Positions 26,927 to 35,396 of a DNA stretch of 64,000 nucleotides are shown in pieces; the stretch's first letter is position 1, and each line of letters opens with the position of its first letter. The notes beneath the pieces are model-generated. The model worked only from the letters and a program-made list of their open reading frames with translations, did not search any database and was not told where the DNA came from. This DNA comes from Methylopila sp. M107 (GTDB lineage: Bacteria; Pseudomonadota; Alphaproteobacteria; Rhizobiales; Methylopilaceae), in NCBI RefSeq assembly GCF_000384475.1, contig NZ_ARWB01000001.1:1282176-1346175 (forward strand). Reading direction: 5' to 3'. The position numbers and the translations under genes were made by a program.

Positions 26927-27157
26927 CTACCCTTTTGGCGGCTTGCCGCCATGCTTCAGCACCGCGACGATCGCCATCGCGTGGCCGCGTCCGAGGTCGA
27001 AATCCGCTTTCAGCCAGTCGACGATCTGGCCAGCCTTGACGCCCGGCTTGAGCGCGCCGCTCTCGGCGAAGCCCTTCTCCTCCGCGAGGCGGCGGAAATC
27101 CTCGGCGGTCTTGCCGGTCTTGGCCTCGATGTTGTCGAGATAGGCTTGGAACGACAT
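26927..27157 (-). CDS. DUF4287 domain protein
   Basis: A 76-residue protein with the DUF4287 pattern: 'MSFQAYLDNIEAKTGKTAED', 'KAGQIVDWLKADFDLGRGHA' and 'AIVAVLK'. The fold is a small helical bundle; the family often occurs as a domain or a stand-alone protein near DUF5655 or SRPBCC proteins, with no defined function. It begins at 27157 by homology; the longer frame lacks support. It lies downstream of an ABC importer operon on the same strand and converges on fae. Confidence 0.82.
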   Translation of the reverse strand: MSFQAYLDNIEAKTGKTAEDFRRLAEEKGFAESGALKPGVKAGQIVDWLKADFDLGRGHAMAIVAVLKHGGKPPKG

Positions 27158-27227
27158 CGGCGCGGCCTCCGTGCGGCACTGTCGCGCCGGAGCGGCGAGC
27201 CGGGCAACTGTCCGATGGGCGGAGGCG

Positions 27228-27956
27228 TCAGCCGCCCGCGGCCGGCGACGCGAGTTCTGCGCGCACCCGCTCGATCTCGCGCGGGTCGAGCCGGCCCTCG
27301 GGCGACAGCGCGACCTGCACGTCGCGCTCGATCCGGACCGGCGGCCCCGCCAGCACCACCACCCGGTCGGCGAGCCGCACCGCCTCGCGGCTGTCATGCG
27401 TCACGAACAGCACGGTCGCGGGATGGCGCCGGATCAGCTCGGCCAGCAGGTCGCGCAGGCGGTCCGCCGTCTGCTCGTCGAGCGACACGAACGGCTCGTC
27501 CATCAGCAGCAGGTCCGGCTCCAGCGCGAAGGCGCGTGCGAGCGCGACGCGACGCTGCATGCCGAGCGACAGCCGCTCGGGAAACACGTGGCTGGCGTCG
27601 GCGAGGCCCATTTCGGCGAGCACCGACTTCGCGCGCGCGACATGGGCCTCGCCCTTCGGGAGCGCGAGCGTCACATTGTCGAGCACGGTGCGCCAGGGCA
27701 GCAGGCGCGGGCTCTGGAACGCGTAGCCGATCCGGGGTTTTTCGACGGCGCCGAACGTCGCCCTGCCCTTGAAGTCTCGGTCGACGCCCGCGACCATGTT
27801 GAGCAGCGTCGTCTTGCCGAGGCCGGAGGGGCCGAGCAGCGCGACAAAACTCTTGTCCGCGACCTCGAGCCGGAAGTCGTGATAGAGCGCCCGCTCCGGC
27901 GCGCCGCCGGTCGCGGGAAAGATCTTCTCCGCGACGTCGATCCGGACCGAGGTCAT
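27228..27956 (-). CDS. ABC importer ATP-binding protein (SsuB/TauB-like)
   Basis: A 242-residue ATPase: Walker A GPSGLGKTT (Leu where the family usually has Cys), Q-loop YAFQSPRLLPWRTV, signature LSLGMQRRVALARA (relaxed from LSGGQ), Walker B LLLMDEPFVSLDE and switch His in VTHDSREAVRLAD. The overall pattern is that of nitrate/sulfonate/taurine-type importers. The start at 27956 overlaps the permease stop by four bases. Together with the permease and the binding protein upstream it makes a full importer; the substrate is not shown. Confidence 0.9.
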   Translation of the reverse strand: MTSVRIDVAEKIFPATGGAPERALYHDFRLEVADKSFVALLGPSGLGKTTLLNMVAGVDRDFKGRATFGAVEKPRIGYAFQSPRLLPWRTVLDNVTLALPKGEAHVARAKSVLAEMGLADASHVFPERLSLGMQRRVALARAFALEPDLLLMDEPFVSLDEQTADRLRDLLAELIRRHPATVLFVTHDSREAVRLADRVVVLAGPPVRIERDVQVALSPEGRLDPREIERVRAELASPAAGG

Positions 27957-28705
27957 CGCCGCCACCTGTTGGCCGCGCGCTCCCAGGGCTGCAGCACGCA
28001 GAGCTCGATCGCCTGCACGATCAGCCCGAAGGCGAGCGCGTAAGCGAGAATCGTCGCGACGTCCCACAGCGAAAACGCAGTCTGCAGCTCGAATCCGACG
28101 CCGTTCGGGCGGCCGAGCAGCTCGACGACGAGCACGATCTTCCAGACCAACGCGAGGCCGGAGCGCGCGGCGGCCGCGAAATAGGGCGCGAGCTGCGGGA
28201 GAATCACATGGCGCAGCGTCTTCCAGCGGCCGAAGCGGTAGATTGCGGACATTTCCGCGAGATCACGGCTGAGCGCCGCCGCGCCCTCGCGCAAGGTCAC
28301 GGCGACGTTCGGGATCTTGTTGATCGCGACTGCCGCGACCGCGGCCGATTCGATCAGCCCGAACCAGACGTAGCAGAGCATGATGATGACGAGCGCCGGC
28401 AGGTTGAGGAACAGCACGATCCACGGCCCGAGCAACCGGTCGGCGGTCGGCGACATGCCGAGCAGGATGCCGAGCGCCGAGCCGATCGTCATGGCGAGCA
28501 GGAAGCTCGCGGCGACGCGCGCCAGCGTGATGAAGAGGTTCTTGAACAGCGCGCCGGTCTTCGCGGCCGCGACGAGCGCGTCGAGCACCAGCGGGGGCGT
28601 CGGCAGCAGCTTCGGATCGCCGTAGATCAGCGCAGCGATCCACCACACGGCCACGAACGCGCCGAGCGACAGCGCCCACCAGCCAAGCCGAGACATGACC
28701 TGCAT
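27953..28705 (-). CDS. ABC importer permease (SsuC/TauC-like)
   Basis: A 250-residue inner-membrane permease with about six membrane helices and the BPD-type EAA loop ('GAAALSRDLAEMSAIYRFGRW', with the preceding Ala-Ile-Asn-Lys-Ile-Pro segment). It belongs to the permeases of nitrate, sulfonate, taurine and related importers. The start at 28705 follows the binding protein stop by 14 bases; a second ATG at 28696 is possible. It is coupled to the ATPase gene downstream by an ATGA overlap. Confidence 0.9.
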   Translation of the reverse strand: MQVMSRLGWWALSLGAFVAVWWIAALIYGDPKLLPTPPLVLDALVAAAKTGALFKNLFITLARVAASFLLAMTIGSALGILLGMSPTADRLLGPWIVLFLNLPALVIIMLCYVWFGLIESAAVAAVAINKIPNVAVTLREGAAALSRDLAEMSAIYRFGRWKTLRHVILPQLAPYFAAAARSGLALVWKIVLVVELLGRPNGVGFELQTAFSLWDVATILAYALAFGLIVQAIELCVLQPWERAANRWRR

Positions 28706-28719
28706 CGCCGGAAAACGCC

Positions 28720-29766
28720 TCAGACCTTCGGCGACCAGAACAGTCCGGGATCGAACCGCGGATTGGGCCCGACGAACTCCTGCCCGCCGAGTTCCGCGAG
28801 CAACCCGTAGAGTTTCTTAGAGGAGGCGAGCTCCGCCTCGCTCCAGGGGCCGGGCACGCCGGCGCGGAAATAGTCGCGGAGCCGCGTAAACTCGGCGTCG
28901 GACTGCAGCTGCATCGACGGTTTCAGCCGCTCCCAGGCCTCGTCCGAGGTCTTCAGCGTCTCGTTCGCGGCCCGGACCGCGTGGAAGAAGGCGTCGAGTT
29001 CGCTGCCCTTGGTCTCGCCCAGCTGGTCGCGCCAGACGAAGCCGACGAGCGGCGGCGGCGGCTCGAGGCCGAGGCGCTTCATCACCTCCGACACGTCGAT
29101 CACCCGCCTGTAACCCTGCGCGTCGAGCCGGGCCGCGAAATTCCAGAAGGTCAGCACGGCGTCGATCCGCCCGAGGCGGAGCTGCTCGTTGAGCAGCGGC
29201 GGGGCGCCGAAGACAGGCTCGACCATGGTGGCGATGTCGCCGTCGACCTCCTTCTGGGCGTAGGCGCGCAGCAGCAGCCAGCTCTTGTCGATGGGACCGC
29301 CGGCGACGCCGACCTTCTTGCCCTTGAGATCGGCGAGCTTTTCGATTTTTGCGTCCTTGCCGGCCATCAGCGCGCCGAGCGCGGAGGAGTACGGCGCGAA
29401 GCGGAACGTCTCGCCCTCGATCCGGCGGCGCATCGCCCAGGGCCAGTCGCTGACCGCGAGATCGGCCTGACCGGCCTGCAGCGCGACGGTGAGCGCCTGC
29501 GTGGAAGCGAGCTCGATCCGCTCGAACGGGGCGGCCGCGCCCGCCTTCCCGGCCTCGGCCTTGATGGTGTCGAGCAGCCAGTTGACGGTGCCAAATTTCA
29601 GCGTGGCGATCGTGAGCGGCTGAGCCGCGCGCGCGCGCGGCAGCGAGGCGGCCAGCGCCAGCATCGCGCCGGCGCCGAGCACGACGCGGCGGTTCGGAGC
29701 CAGTCGATCAACCACGCCGGGCGTCAAACCCGCGGCGGGCGGCGTCGTTCCGAACGACGAACCCAT
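28720..29766 (-). CDS. ABC importer substrate-binding protein (SsuA/NMT1-like)
   Basis: A 348-residue periplasmic binding protein with a twin-arginine-type leader (NRRVVLGAGAMLALAASL at about residues 25-42, cleaved near ARA-AQP). The mature protein follows the SsuA/TauA/NMT1 pattern: 'TLKFGTVNWLLDTIKAEAG', 'QAGQADLAVSDWPWAMRRR', 'LKGKKVGVAGGPIDKSW' and 'LRLGRIDAVLTFWNFAARL'. A GGGAG site precedes the start. Tat export suggests folding in the cytoplasm before transport. Substrate unknown; sulfonates or a methylotrophy-related ligand are both possible, since the operon stands between fae and the quinoprotein ABC system. Confidence 0.88.
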   Translation of the reverse strand: MGSSFGTTPPAAGLTPGVVDRLAPNRRVVLGAGAMLALAASLPRARAAQPLTIATLKFGTVNWLLDTIKAEAGKAGAAAPFERIELASTQALTVALQAGQADLAVSDWPWAMRRRIEGETFRFAPYSSALGALMAGKDAKIEKLADLKGKKVGVAGGPIDKSWLLLRAYAQKEVDGDIATMVEPVFGAPPLLNEQLRLGRIDAVLTFWNFAARLDAQGYRRVIDVSEVMKRLGLEPPPPLVGFVWRDQLGETKGSELDAFFHAVRAANETLKTSDEAWERLKPSMQLQSDAEFTRLRDYFRAGVPGPWSEAELASSKKLYGLLAELGGQEFVGPNPRFDPGLFWSPKV

Positions 29767-30128
29767 CCCAATCTCCCTGAAGTCGCCTTCTTATCATTTA
29801 TCGGCATACGTAGCCCGGGCGACATCAGTCCACCACGCATATCCGACGGTCGTTTGCAAATCGATCACGCGGTGTTCAAGCAATCATTACAACTTATTAA
29901 TTTCTTATGCATTGCTTTCACTTATCAGGCGCCGTGAGTTCTCCGGCAAGAATAGTGGATGCGGGTTGTTTCGCCAGTCTGGCTGTTCGGGCTTTCGGCC
30001 AAGGGAGGGCTCGCCCTCGCCGCGGCAGGGCCTAGAACAGGCCGCGACGGGCGCGAAGATCCGCACCGAGAGAACGAGGAACGCCCCACGATGTCTGGAC
30101 AGATCGGCCGCCATCGGAGCCTGACGCG
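29767..30128. promoter_or_regulatory. Divergent promoter region between two ABC systems
   Basis: A 362-bp region between the start of the SsuA-like gene (minus) and the start of the quinoprotein-associated binding protein (plus). The part at 29860-29935 is strongly A+T rich against its surroundings and is the best place for promoters. No recognisable small gene. Confidence 0.45.
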
Positions 30129-31394
30129 GTGAGGCTCGTGAGGATCGGCGCGGTCGCCGTCGTCGCGCTGTTTGCGCTGTCTGCGCAGAGCCCGGCGCCA
30201 GAGTCCCCTGCCCCGCAGGCCCCCGCCCCTCAGGCGCCCGCCCCGGCCGCTCCCGCGCCGAAGAACGCGCGACCGGTGATGGACTTCGCCTTCGGGGCGC
30301 TCAGGCAGTTTCCACCGAACCCGCCGTGGTGGAACAATCTCGTGAGCATCCCGCCGGCCGACGAGGGCGTCGCGGGCGCCGAGCTTGGCATCGAGGACAA
30401 CAACTCGGCCGGTCAGTTCCTCAAGCAGAACTACAAGCTGGTCGCCAAGGAGGTCGTGCCGTTCGAGGCCGACCCGATGCCGGCCTTCCAGCGCATCCTG
30501 GACGCCGGCGCGAAGTTCATCGTGCTCGACGTCCCGGCCGACACGCTGCTGAAAATCGCGGACGCCGCCAAGGGCAAGGACGTCATCCTGTTCAACGCCG
30601 GCGCCACCGACGACCGGCTGCGCCAGCAGGACTGCCGCCCGAACCTCCTGCACACCGCGCCGAACCGCGCGATGCTGGCCGACGCGCTTGCCCAGTACCT
30701 CGTCTCCAAGCGCTGGGCGAACTGGTTCCTGATCGTCGGCCGCCGCCCCGAAGACAGGCTCTACGCCGATGCGATCAAGCGCGCCGCGCGCAAGTTTGGC
30801 GGCAAGATCATCGAGGAGAAGACCTGGAACTTCGGGCCGGACGTCCGCGAGACCGGGGCAGACGTCATCCCGGTGTTCACGCAAGGGGCGAGCAAGGCCG
30901 ACGTCATCGTCGTGGCGGACGAGCTGAAGGAGTTCGGCGACCTGATCGGCTGGCGGTCCTGGGACCCGAAGCTCGTCGTCGGCACCGCGGGGCTGACGCC
31001 TGCGACATGGCACGTCACGGTCGACAGCTGGGGCGCGGCGCAGGTCCAGAACCGGTTCTTCCGCCTCGCCAAGCGCGGAATGCGGCCGCTGGACTTCCAG
31101 TTCTGGCTCGCCATGCGTACGATCGGCGAGACGACCGCGCGGGTCAGGTCGACGGACTCCAAGACGATCCTCGACTACGTCTTCGGCCCGCGGTTCGAGC
31201 TCGCAGGCTTCAAGGGCCAGTCGTTCTCGTATCGGCCGTGGGACCACCAGCTCCGGCAGCCGATCGTGCTGGCGCAGCCCACCGCGCTGGTCGCGACATC
31301 GCCGCAGGAAGGCTTCCTGCACCAGAACAATCCGCTCGACTCGCTCGGTTTCGACAAGCCGGAGAGCCAGTGCAAGTTCCCTGCGGCGCAGTGA
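30129..31394 (+). CDS. PQQ-dependent dehydrogenase-associated ABC substrate-binding protein
   Basis: A 421-residue periplasmic protein of the branched-chain-amino-acid-binding fold, matching the family annotated as ABC substrate-binding proteins of the PQQ-dependent alcohol dehydrogenase system. It starts with GTG (30129), has a signal peptide of about 20 residues, then a Pro/Ala/Gln linker (about 21-46, APAPQ-type repeats), then the binding domain ('ELGIEDNNSAGQFLKQNYKL', 'DVPADTLLKIADAAKGKDVI', 'KRWANWFLIVGRRPEDRLYA'). It heads an operon with a beta-propeller, an ATPase and a permease. From memory, the lanthanide-uptake protein LutA of Methylobacterium is of this type; I infer a related role, unverified. 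Confidence 0.88.
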   Translation: MRLVRIGAVAVVALFALSAQSPAPESPAPQAPAPQAPAPAAPAPKNARPVMDFAFGALRQFPPNPPWWNNLVSIPPADEGVAGAELGIEDNNSAGQFLKQNYKLVAKEVVPFEADPMPAFQRILDAGAKFIVLDVPADTLLKIADAAKGKDVILFNAGATDDRLRQQDCRPNLLHTAPNRAMLADALAQYLVSKRWANWFLIVGRRPEDRLYADAIKRAARKFGGKIIEEKTWNFGPDVRETGADVIPVFTQGASKADVIVVADELKEFGDLIGWRSWDPKLVVGTAGLTPATWHVTVDSWGAAQVQNRFFRLAKRGMRPLDFQFWLAMRTIGETTARVRSTDSKTILDYVFGPRFELAGFKGQSFSYRPWDHQLRQPIVLAQPTALVATSPQEGFLHQNNPLDSLGFDKPESQCKFPAAQ

Positions 31395-31459
31395 AACGCC
31401 GCCGCGACACCAGATCCAACGACGCGGCCACGAAGCCGCGCGCCCGGGAGACCGCCGCA

Positions 31460-32446
31460 ATGCCCATGACGTCCCGCCTCGCACTCCCGCTCGCCGCAGG
31501 CGTCGCGCTGCTCGCGTTGACCGCAGCAGGTCCCGCGTTCGCCGGAAAGCTGTTCGTGACGAACGAGAAGGACCACACCATGACGGTGCTGGACACCGAC
31601 TCGCTCGAGGTCGTCGACACGATCAAGACCGGCCGGCGGCCGCGCGGCGTGCTCGCCAGCCCCGACAACAAGCTGATCTATGTCTGCGCGAGCGACGACA
31701 ACCGCGTCGAGGTCTACGACGCCCAGACCAACAAGCTGGTCCGGACGCTGCCTTCAGGCCCCGATCCCGAGCTGTTCATCCTGCATCCGAGCGGCAATCC
31801 GCTCTACGTCGCGAACGAGGACGACGCGCTCGTCACCATCGTCGACACCAAGACCGGCCAGGTGCTCTCGGAAATCCCGGTCGGGAAGGAGCCGGAGGGC
31901 ATGGGCATCAGCCCGGACGGCAAGACGCTGATCGCGACCTCCGAAACCAACAACATGGCGCATTTCATCGACACGGAGACGAAGCAGAACGTCGAGAACG
32001 TGCTCGTCGACAGCCGGCCGCGCTTCGCCGAGTTCACGCCCGACGGCAAGTTCGCATGGGTCTCGGCCGAGGTCGGCGGCACGGTCTCGGTCATCGACAC
32101 CAAGACCCATGAGGTGGTGAAGCGGATCGAGTTCCCGATTCCCGGCGTCAACGAGCAGTCTGTGCAGCCCGTCGGCGTGCGCATCACCAAGGACGGGACG
32201 CTCGCCTTCATCGCGCTCGGACCGGCCAACCGCGTCGCGATCGTCGACGTGAAGACCTACGAGATCAAGAAGATGCTTCTGGTCGGTCAGCGCGTCTGGC
32301 AGCTCGCCTTCTCGCCCGACGAGAAGACGCTCTACTCGACGAACGGCGTCTCGAACGACGTTTCGGTCATCGACGTCGCGGCGGAGAAGGTCAGGAAGTC
32401 CGTCACGGTCGGCATGGCGCCGTGGGGCGTGGTGGCGGTTCCCTGA
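31460..32446 (+). CDS. PQQ-dependent catabolism-associated beta-propeller protein
   Basis: A 328-residue exported protein with a signal peptide (cleavage near AFA-GKL, residue 28) and seven YVTN-type beta-propeller repeats, for example 'GKLFVTNEKDHTMTVLDTD', 'NKLIYVCASDDNRVEVYDA', 'GNPLYVANEDDALVTIVDT' and 'EKTLYSTNGVSNDVSVIDV'. The family is found next to PQQ-dependent alcohol dehydrogenase genes; no enzymatic activity is known and it may bind a partner or ligand in the periplasm. The start at 31460 follows GGGAG at nine bases. It lies between the binding protein and the ATPase genes, followed by a repeat element. Confidence 0.9.
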   Translation: MPMTSRLALPLAAGVALLALTAAGPAFAGKLFVTNEKDHTMTVLDTDSLEVVDTIKTGRRPRGVLASPDNKLIYVCASDDNRVEVYDAQTNKLVRTLPSGPDPELFILHPSGNPLYVANEDDALVTIVDTKTGQVLSEIPVGKEPEGMGISPDGKTLIATSETNNMAHFIDTETKQNVENVLVDSRPRFAEFTPDGKFAWVSAEVGGTVSVIDTKTHEVVKRIEFPIPGVNEQSVQPVGVRITKDGTLAFIALGPANRVAIVDVKTYEIKKMLLVGQRVWQLAFSPDEKTLYSTNGVSNDVSVIDVAAEKVRKSVTVGMAPWGVVAVP

Positions 32447-32460
32447 GCGGGGAGCGGCGG

Positions 32461-32631
32461 TTCCTCCCCTGCGCAGCGGGGGAGGGGGACCATGGCGAAA
32501 GCCATGGTGGAGGGGGCCTCGTTTCAGGATGAGGCTCGAGCCGAAACGCGAGCGCTCGACGCCCCGCCCCCTCCACCGCCTTCGGCGGTCCTCCTCCCCC
32601 GTGCGTTCCGCACGGAGGAGGATCAAGAAGC
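32461..32631. repeat. Interspersed repeat, family B
   Basis: A palindromic element of about 170 bp: a left block GCGGGGGAGGGGGACCATGG with the complement-type right block (CCCCCTCCACCGCCTTCGGC and GGAGGAGGATCAAGAAG). Close copies are at 44939-45150, 53229-53361 and 53561-53620. Here it fills the gap between the beta-propeller and ATPase genes of one operon and could act as an mRNA processing or attenuation hairpin. Confidence 0.8.
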
Positions 32632-32756
32632 GCCTGCAGCAGCGGGGCGATCCTCCGATCGCTGGACTGCGTAGGAAGATGCGATAGATGTGACGTCCCG
32701 GCCCCGACCCGCCGGGACGAGGGAGCGTCGGCCCCGGGCCGGGAGCGCAAAATCCA

Positions 32757-33530
32757 GTGACAGACGCCTCATCGACGGCCGCCGCGCTCAGCGTCGAATC
32801 CGTCACGCACGCATTCGGACCGAAGAAGGCGCTCGACGACGTGTCGCTCATCGCGCCGGCCGGTTCGTTCACCGCGCTCGTCGGCCAGAACGGCGCGGGC
32901 AAGACCACGCTGTTTTCGCTGATCACGCGGCTCTACGACAATCGTTCCGGCTCGATCCAGGTGCTCGGGCACGACGTCCGCAAGCAGCCCGCCAAGGCGT
33001 TGTCGCAGCTCGGCGTCGTGTTCCAGGCCCGCACCCTCGATCTCGAACTCTCGGTGATCCAGAACCTGCTCTACCACGCGGCGCTGCACGGCATCGGCCG
33101 GCGCGAGGCGAAGACGCGGGCGGAAGCCGCGCTCGGCCGCGTCGGGCTCGAGGCCCGCGCGAAGGACAAGGTGCGGGCGCTGTCGGGCGGCCAGATGCGG
33201 CGCGTCGAGATCGCGCGCGCGCTGTTGCACGGGCCGAGCTTCCTGCTGCTCGACGAGCCGACGACCGGTCTCGACATCGGCTCGCGCCGCACCCTGCTCG
33301 AAGAAGTGCGCCGGCTCATCAAGGAGGACGGCATCGGCGTCCTTTGGGCCACGCACCTGACCGACGAGATCGCGGCCGCCGACCGGGTCGTGGTGCTGCA
33401 CAAGGGGCGGGTGATGGCGAACGGCGCGCCGCAGGAGCTCTGCGCGCGGGCCAAGACCGACGACGTCGGCGCAGCCTTTATGGCGATCGTGGGCGAGGAC
33501 GCCGCCGAGCCCCGAAAGGTTCCGGCATGA
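32757..33530 (+). CDS. ABC transporter ATP-binding protein, PQQ-dependent dehydrogenase system
   Basis: A 257-residue ATPase with Walker A GQNGAGKTTLF, Q-loop VVFQARTLDLEL, signature LSGGQMRRVEIARAL, Walker B FLLLDEPTTGLDIG and switch His in LWATHLTDEIAAAD. This is the ABC-2/DrrA-type pattern, not that of amino acid importers, which makes the pairing with a periplasmic binding protein unusual but typical of this quinoprotein-associated system. It starts with GTG at 32757, eleven bases after GGGAG, and overlaps the permease start by four bases. Confidence 0.92.
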   Translation: MTDASSTAAALSVESVTHAFGPKKALDDVSLIAPAGSFTALVGQNGAGKTTLFSLITRLYDNRSGSIQVLGHDVRKQPAKALSQLGVVFQARTLDLELSVIQNLLYHAALHGIGRREAKTRAEAALGRVGLEARAKDKVRALSGGQMRRVEIARALLHGPSFLLLDEPTTGLDIGSRRTLLEEVRRLIKEDGIGVLWATHLTDEIAAADRVVVLHKGRVMANGAPQELCARAKTDDVGAAFMAIVGEDAAEPRKVPA

Positions 33531-34387
33531 GCGCCGTCGCCGACGCCCCGATCCGCCCCGTGCGCGACGTCAGCCCGAAGGGCTACCTCGTCTGCCTGAC
33601 CGGCATCGTCTGGCGCGAGGGGCTGCGCTTCCTGCACCAGAGGGGGCGGTTCCTGTCCGCGCTGGTCCGGCCGCTGGTCTGGCTGTTCATCTTCGCGGCG
33701 GGCTTTCGCGCCACGCTCGGCGTGTCGATCATCCCGCCTTACGAGACCTACATCCTCTACGAGGTCTATATCGCGCCCGGCCTGATGGCGATGATCCAGC
33801 TGTTCAACGGGCTGCAGTCGTCGCTCTCGATGGTCTACGACCGTGAGGTCGGCGCCATGCGCATCCTGCTGGTGAGCCCCTACCCGCGCTGGTTCCTGCT
33901 GGTGTCGAAGCTCGTCGCCGGCATCGCGGTGTCGCTGCTGCAGGTCTACGCCTTCCTGTTCGTCGCCTATTTCTGGGACGTCCAGCCGGACAACCCGATG
34001 GGCTACCTGACGGTGCTGCCGGCGCTCGTCCTGACCGGCTTCATGCTGGGCGCGATGGGGCTTGCGATGTCGTCGGTGTTCAAGCAGCTCGAGAACTTTG
34101 CGAGCGTGATGAACTTCGTGATCTTCCCGATGTTCTTCGCCTCCTCCGCGCTGTACCCGCTGTGGCGGATCCAGCAGTCGAGCGAGCTGCTCTTCGCCAT
34201 CTGCAGGTACAATCCGTTCACCTATGCGGTCGAGCTGATCCGCTTCGCGCTCTACGGCCAGCTCGACTGGACCTCGCTCGCGGTCGTATCCGGCTGTTCG
34301 GCGGTCTTCCTGCTCGCCGCGGTCCTGGCGTACGATCCCTCGGCGGGCCTCACCGCGCGACGCGGCGGTCCGGACGCCGCGAAATGA
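33527..34387 (+). CDS. ABC-2 type permease, PQQ-dependent dehydrogenase system
   Basis: A 286-residue membrane protein with about six membrane helices and the ABC-2 pattern: 'RFLSALVRPLVWLFIFAAG' in helix 1, 'YEVYIAPGLMAMIQLFNGLQ', 'SMVYDREVGAMRILLVSPYP' (coupling region) and 'PTYP'-like end 'RYNPFTYAVELIRFALYG'. It pairs with the upstream ATPase (ATGA overlap). ABC-2 permeases generally export; with an upstream binding protein the direction of transport is not clear. Its stop overlaps a 34-codon reading frame that leads into the next gene. Confidence 0.9.
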   Translation: MSAVADAPIRPVRDVSPKGYLVCLTGIVWREGLRFLHQRGRFLSALVRPLVWLFIFAAGFRATLGVSIIPPYETYILYEVYIAPGLMAMIQLFNGLQSSLSMVYDREVGAMRILLVSPYPRWFLLVSKLVAGIAVSLLQVYAFLFVAYFWDVQPDNPMGYLTVLPALVLTGFMLGAMGLAMSSVFKQLENFASVMNFVIFPMFFASSALYPLWRIQQSSELLFAICRYNPFTYAVELIRFALYGQLDWTSLAVVSGCSAVFLLAAVLAYDPSAGLTARRGGPDAAK

Positions 34388-34488
34388 CCGAGACGCGGGC
34401 CGAAGCGGCGGTCCGCGCGCCACAACAGACGGCGGCTGCGCGCAGGCGCTGCAACGCCGCGACCGTTCGGGAGAGCCCCTTCGCATGA
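34384..34488 (+). CDS. Possible 34-residue coupling peptide
   Basis: A short frame whose ATG overlaps the permease stop (ATGA at 34384-34387) and whose stop overlaps the start of the next gene (ATGA at 34485-34488). The product would be Arg/Ala-rich with one cysteine and no recognisable domain. It could be a real small protein or a translational relay keeping ribosomes on the message; equally it may be chance. No separate ribosome site is needed or seen. Confidence 0.3.
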   Translation: MTETRAEAAVRAPQQTAAARRRCNAATVRESPFA

Positions 34489-35396
34489 CGACCCGTTTCA
34501 ACCCGACCTTCCGCTGTCTCGTCGCGGCGACCGTCCTGCTCGGCGCGGCCTCGGCCGCGGGCGCGCAAGGCGGCGTCCCGGGAGGCGGTCAGGGCGGCGG
34601 AGGCCAGGGCGGCCTCAGCCCCGACACGCCCGTGCTCGCGCCGACGCCGCCGGGTCCCAGCACGGGCGCCCAGCCGGCGGCGCCGGCCCCCGAGCAGCCT
34701 GCGGCCGGCGCAGGGCCCAAGACGCCCCTCCCCCCGCGCGACGGGCCGAAGACGCCATTGCCCGCGCGCGACGGGCCCAAGACCCCGCTGCCGGACCGCG
34801 ACGGACCGCGCGCGCCCCAGCCCGGCCAGCGCACTGCGGCTGCGCCCGATCCCGACTGGCCCTGCGTGCAGGTGAAGGTGCCGACGCTGAGCTATGGCCA
34901 GATGTGGGCGGGCCCCGCGCTCGACGACGCGCTGAAGAGCTGGCGCGAGGACAAGCGGGTCGCGGAACTCGTCGGCACGATCGCGGCGCGACGCACCAAG
35001 ATCGCCGACGTGAAGCAGGAGGTCGCCGAGTTCGCAAAGGACGCGGGACCGGAGGCCGACAGGAAGCTGACCCTGCTGTTCGCCGGGGCGTTCGACGAGC
35101 TGAACGGCCAGCGGTCCCAGATCATGGCCGGCATCCAGCGCTATTCGCGCAAGCAGCGCGAACTCGCCGACGCCATCAAGGAGGAGAGCCTCAGGATCGC
35201 CAAGATGCCGCAGGACATGGCGAGCCAGAACTCGCCCGAGGCGCTGAAGGAGCAGGAGACGCTGAACTGGCGGACGCGGATCTATGAGGAGCGCACGCAG
35301 AGCCTCACCTATGTCTGCGAGACGCCGGTCCTGATCGAGCAGCGGGTGTTCGAGCTCGGCCGGCTGATCCAGACGCATCTCAGCCAGGCGCAATGA
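34485..35396 (+). CDS. Exported protein with Gly/Pro repeats, quinoprotein ABC operon
   Basis: A 303-residue protein: signal peptide (cleavage near AGA-QGG, residue 27), a Gly/Gln then Pro-rich low-complexity region (28-120) with tandem ten-residue repeats GPKTPLPxRD, and a helical C-terminal domain (about 125-303; 'WPCVQVKVPTLSYGQMWAG' opens it, and 'NGQRSQIMAGIQRYSRKQRE' lies in a coiled-coil-like stretch). Two cysteines are in the C-terminal domain. The domain is not one I can name, but its place in the ABC operon suggests it works with that system in the periplasm. GGGAG precedes the start. Confidence 0.75.
   Translation: MTTRFNPTFRCLVAATVLLGAASAAGAQGGVPGGGQGGGGQGGLSPDTPVLAPTPPGPSTGAQPAAPAPEQPAAGAGPKTPLPPRDGPKTPLPARDGPKTPLPDRDGPRAPQPGQRTAAAPDPDWPCVQVKVPTLSYGQMWAGPALDDALKSWREDKRVAELVGTIAARRTKIADVKQEVAEFAKDAGPEADRKLTLLFAGAFDELNGQRSQIMAGIQRYSRKQRELADAIKEESLRIAKMPQDMASQNSPEALKEQETLNWRTRIYEERTQSLTYVCETPVLIEQRVFELGRLIQTHLSQAQ
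34713..34832 (+). repeat. Tandem 30-bp coding repeat
   Basis: Three full copies and one degenerate copy of a 30-bp unit encode GPKTPLPxRD decapeptides (residues 77-116 of the exported protein). They form an extended, charged linker between signal peptide and folded domain. Such repeats change copy number readily. Confidence 0.75.

Noticed and set aside
29925-31484. A 519-codon minus-strand frame opposite the quinoprotein binding protein
   Set aside because: Antisense shadow of a gene with a clear signal peptide and family; no ribosome site.
30326-32446. A 706-codon frame that includes the beta-propeller protein
   Set aside because: Only the last 328 codons are the beta-propeller gene; the first part is an out-of-frame reading of the binding protein gene.
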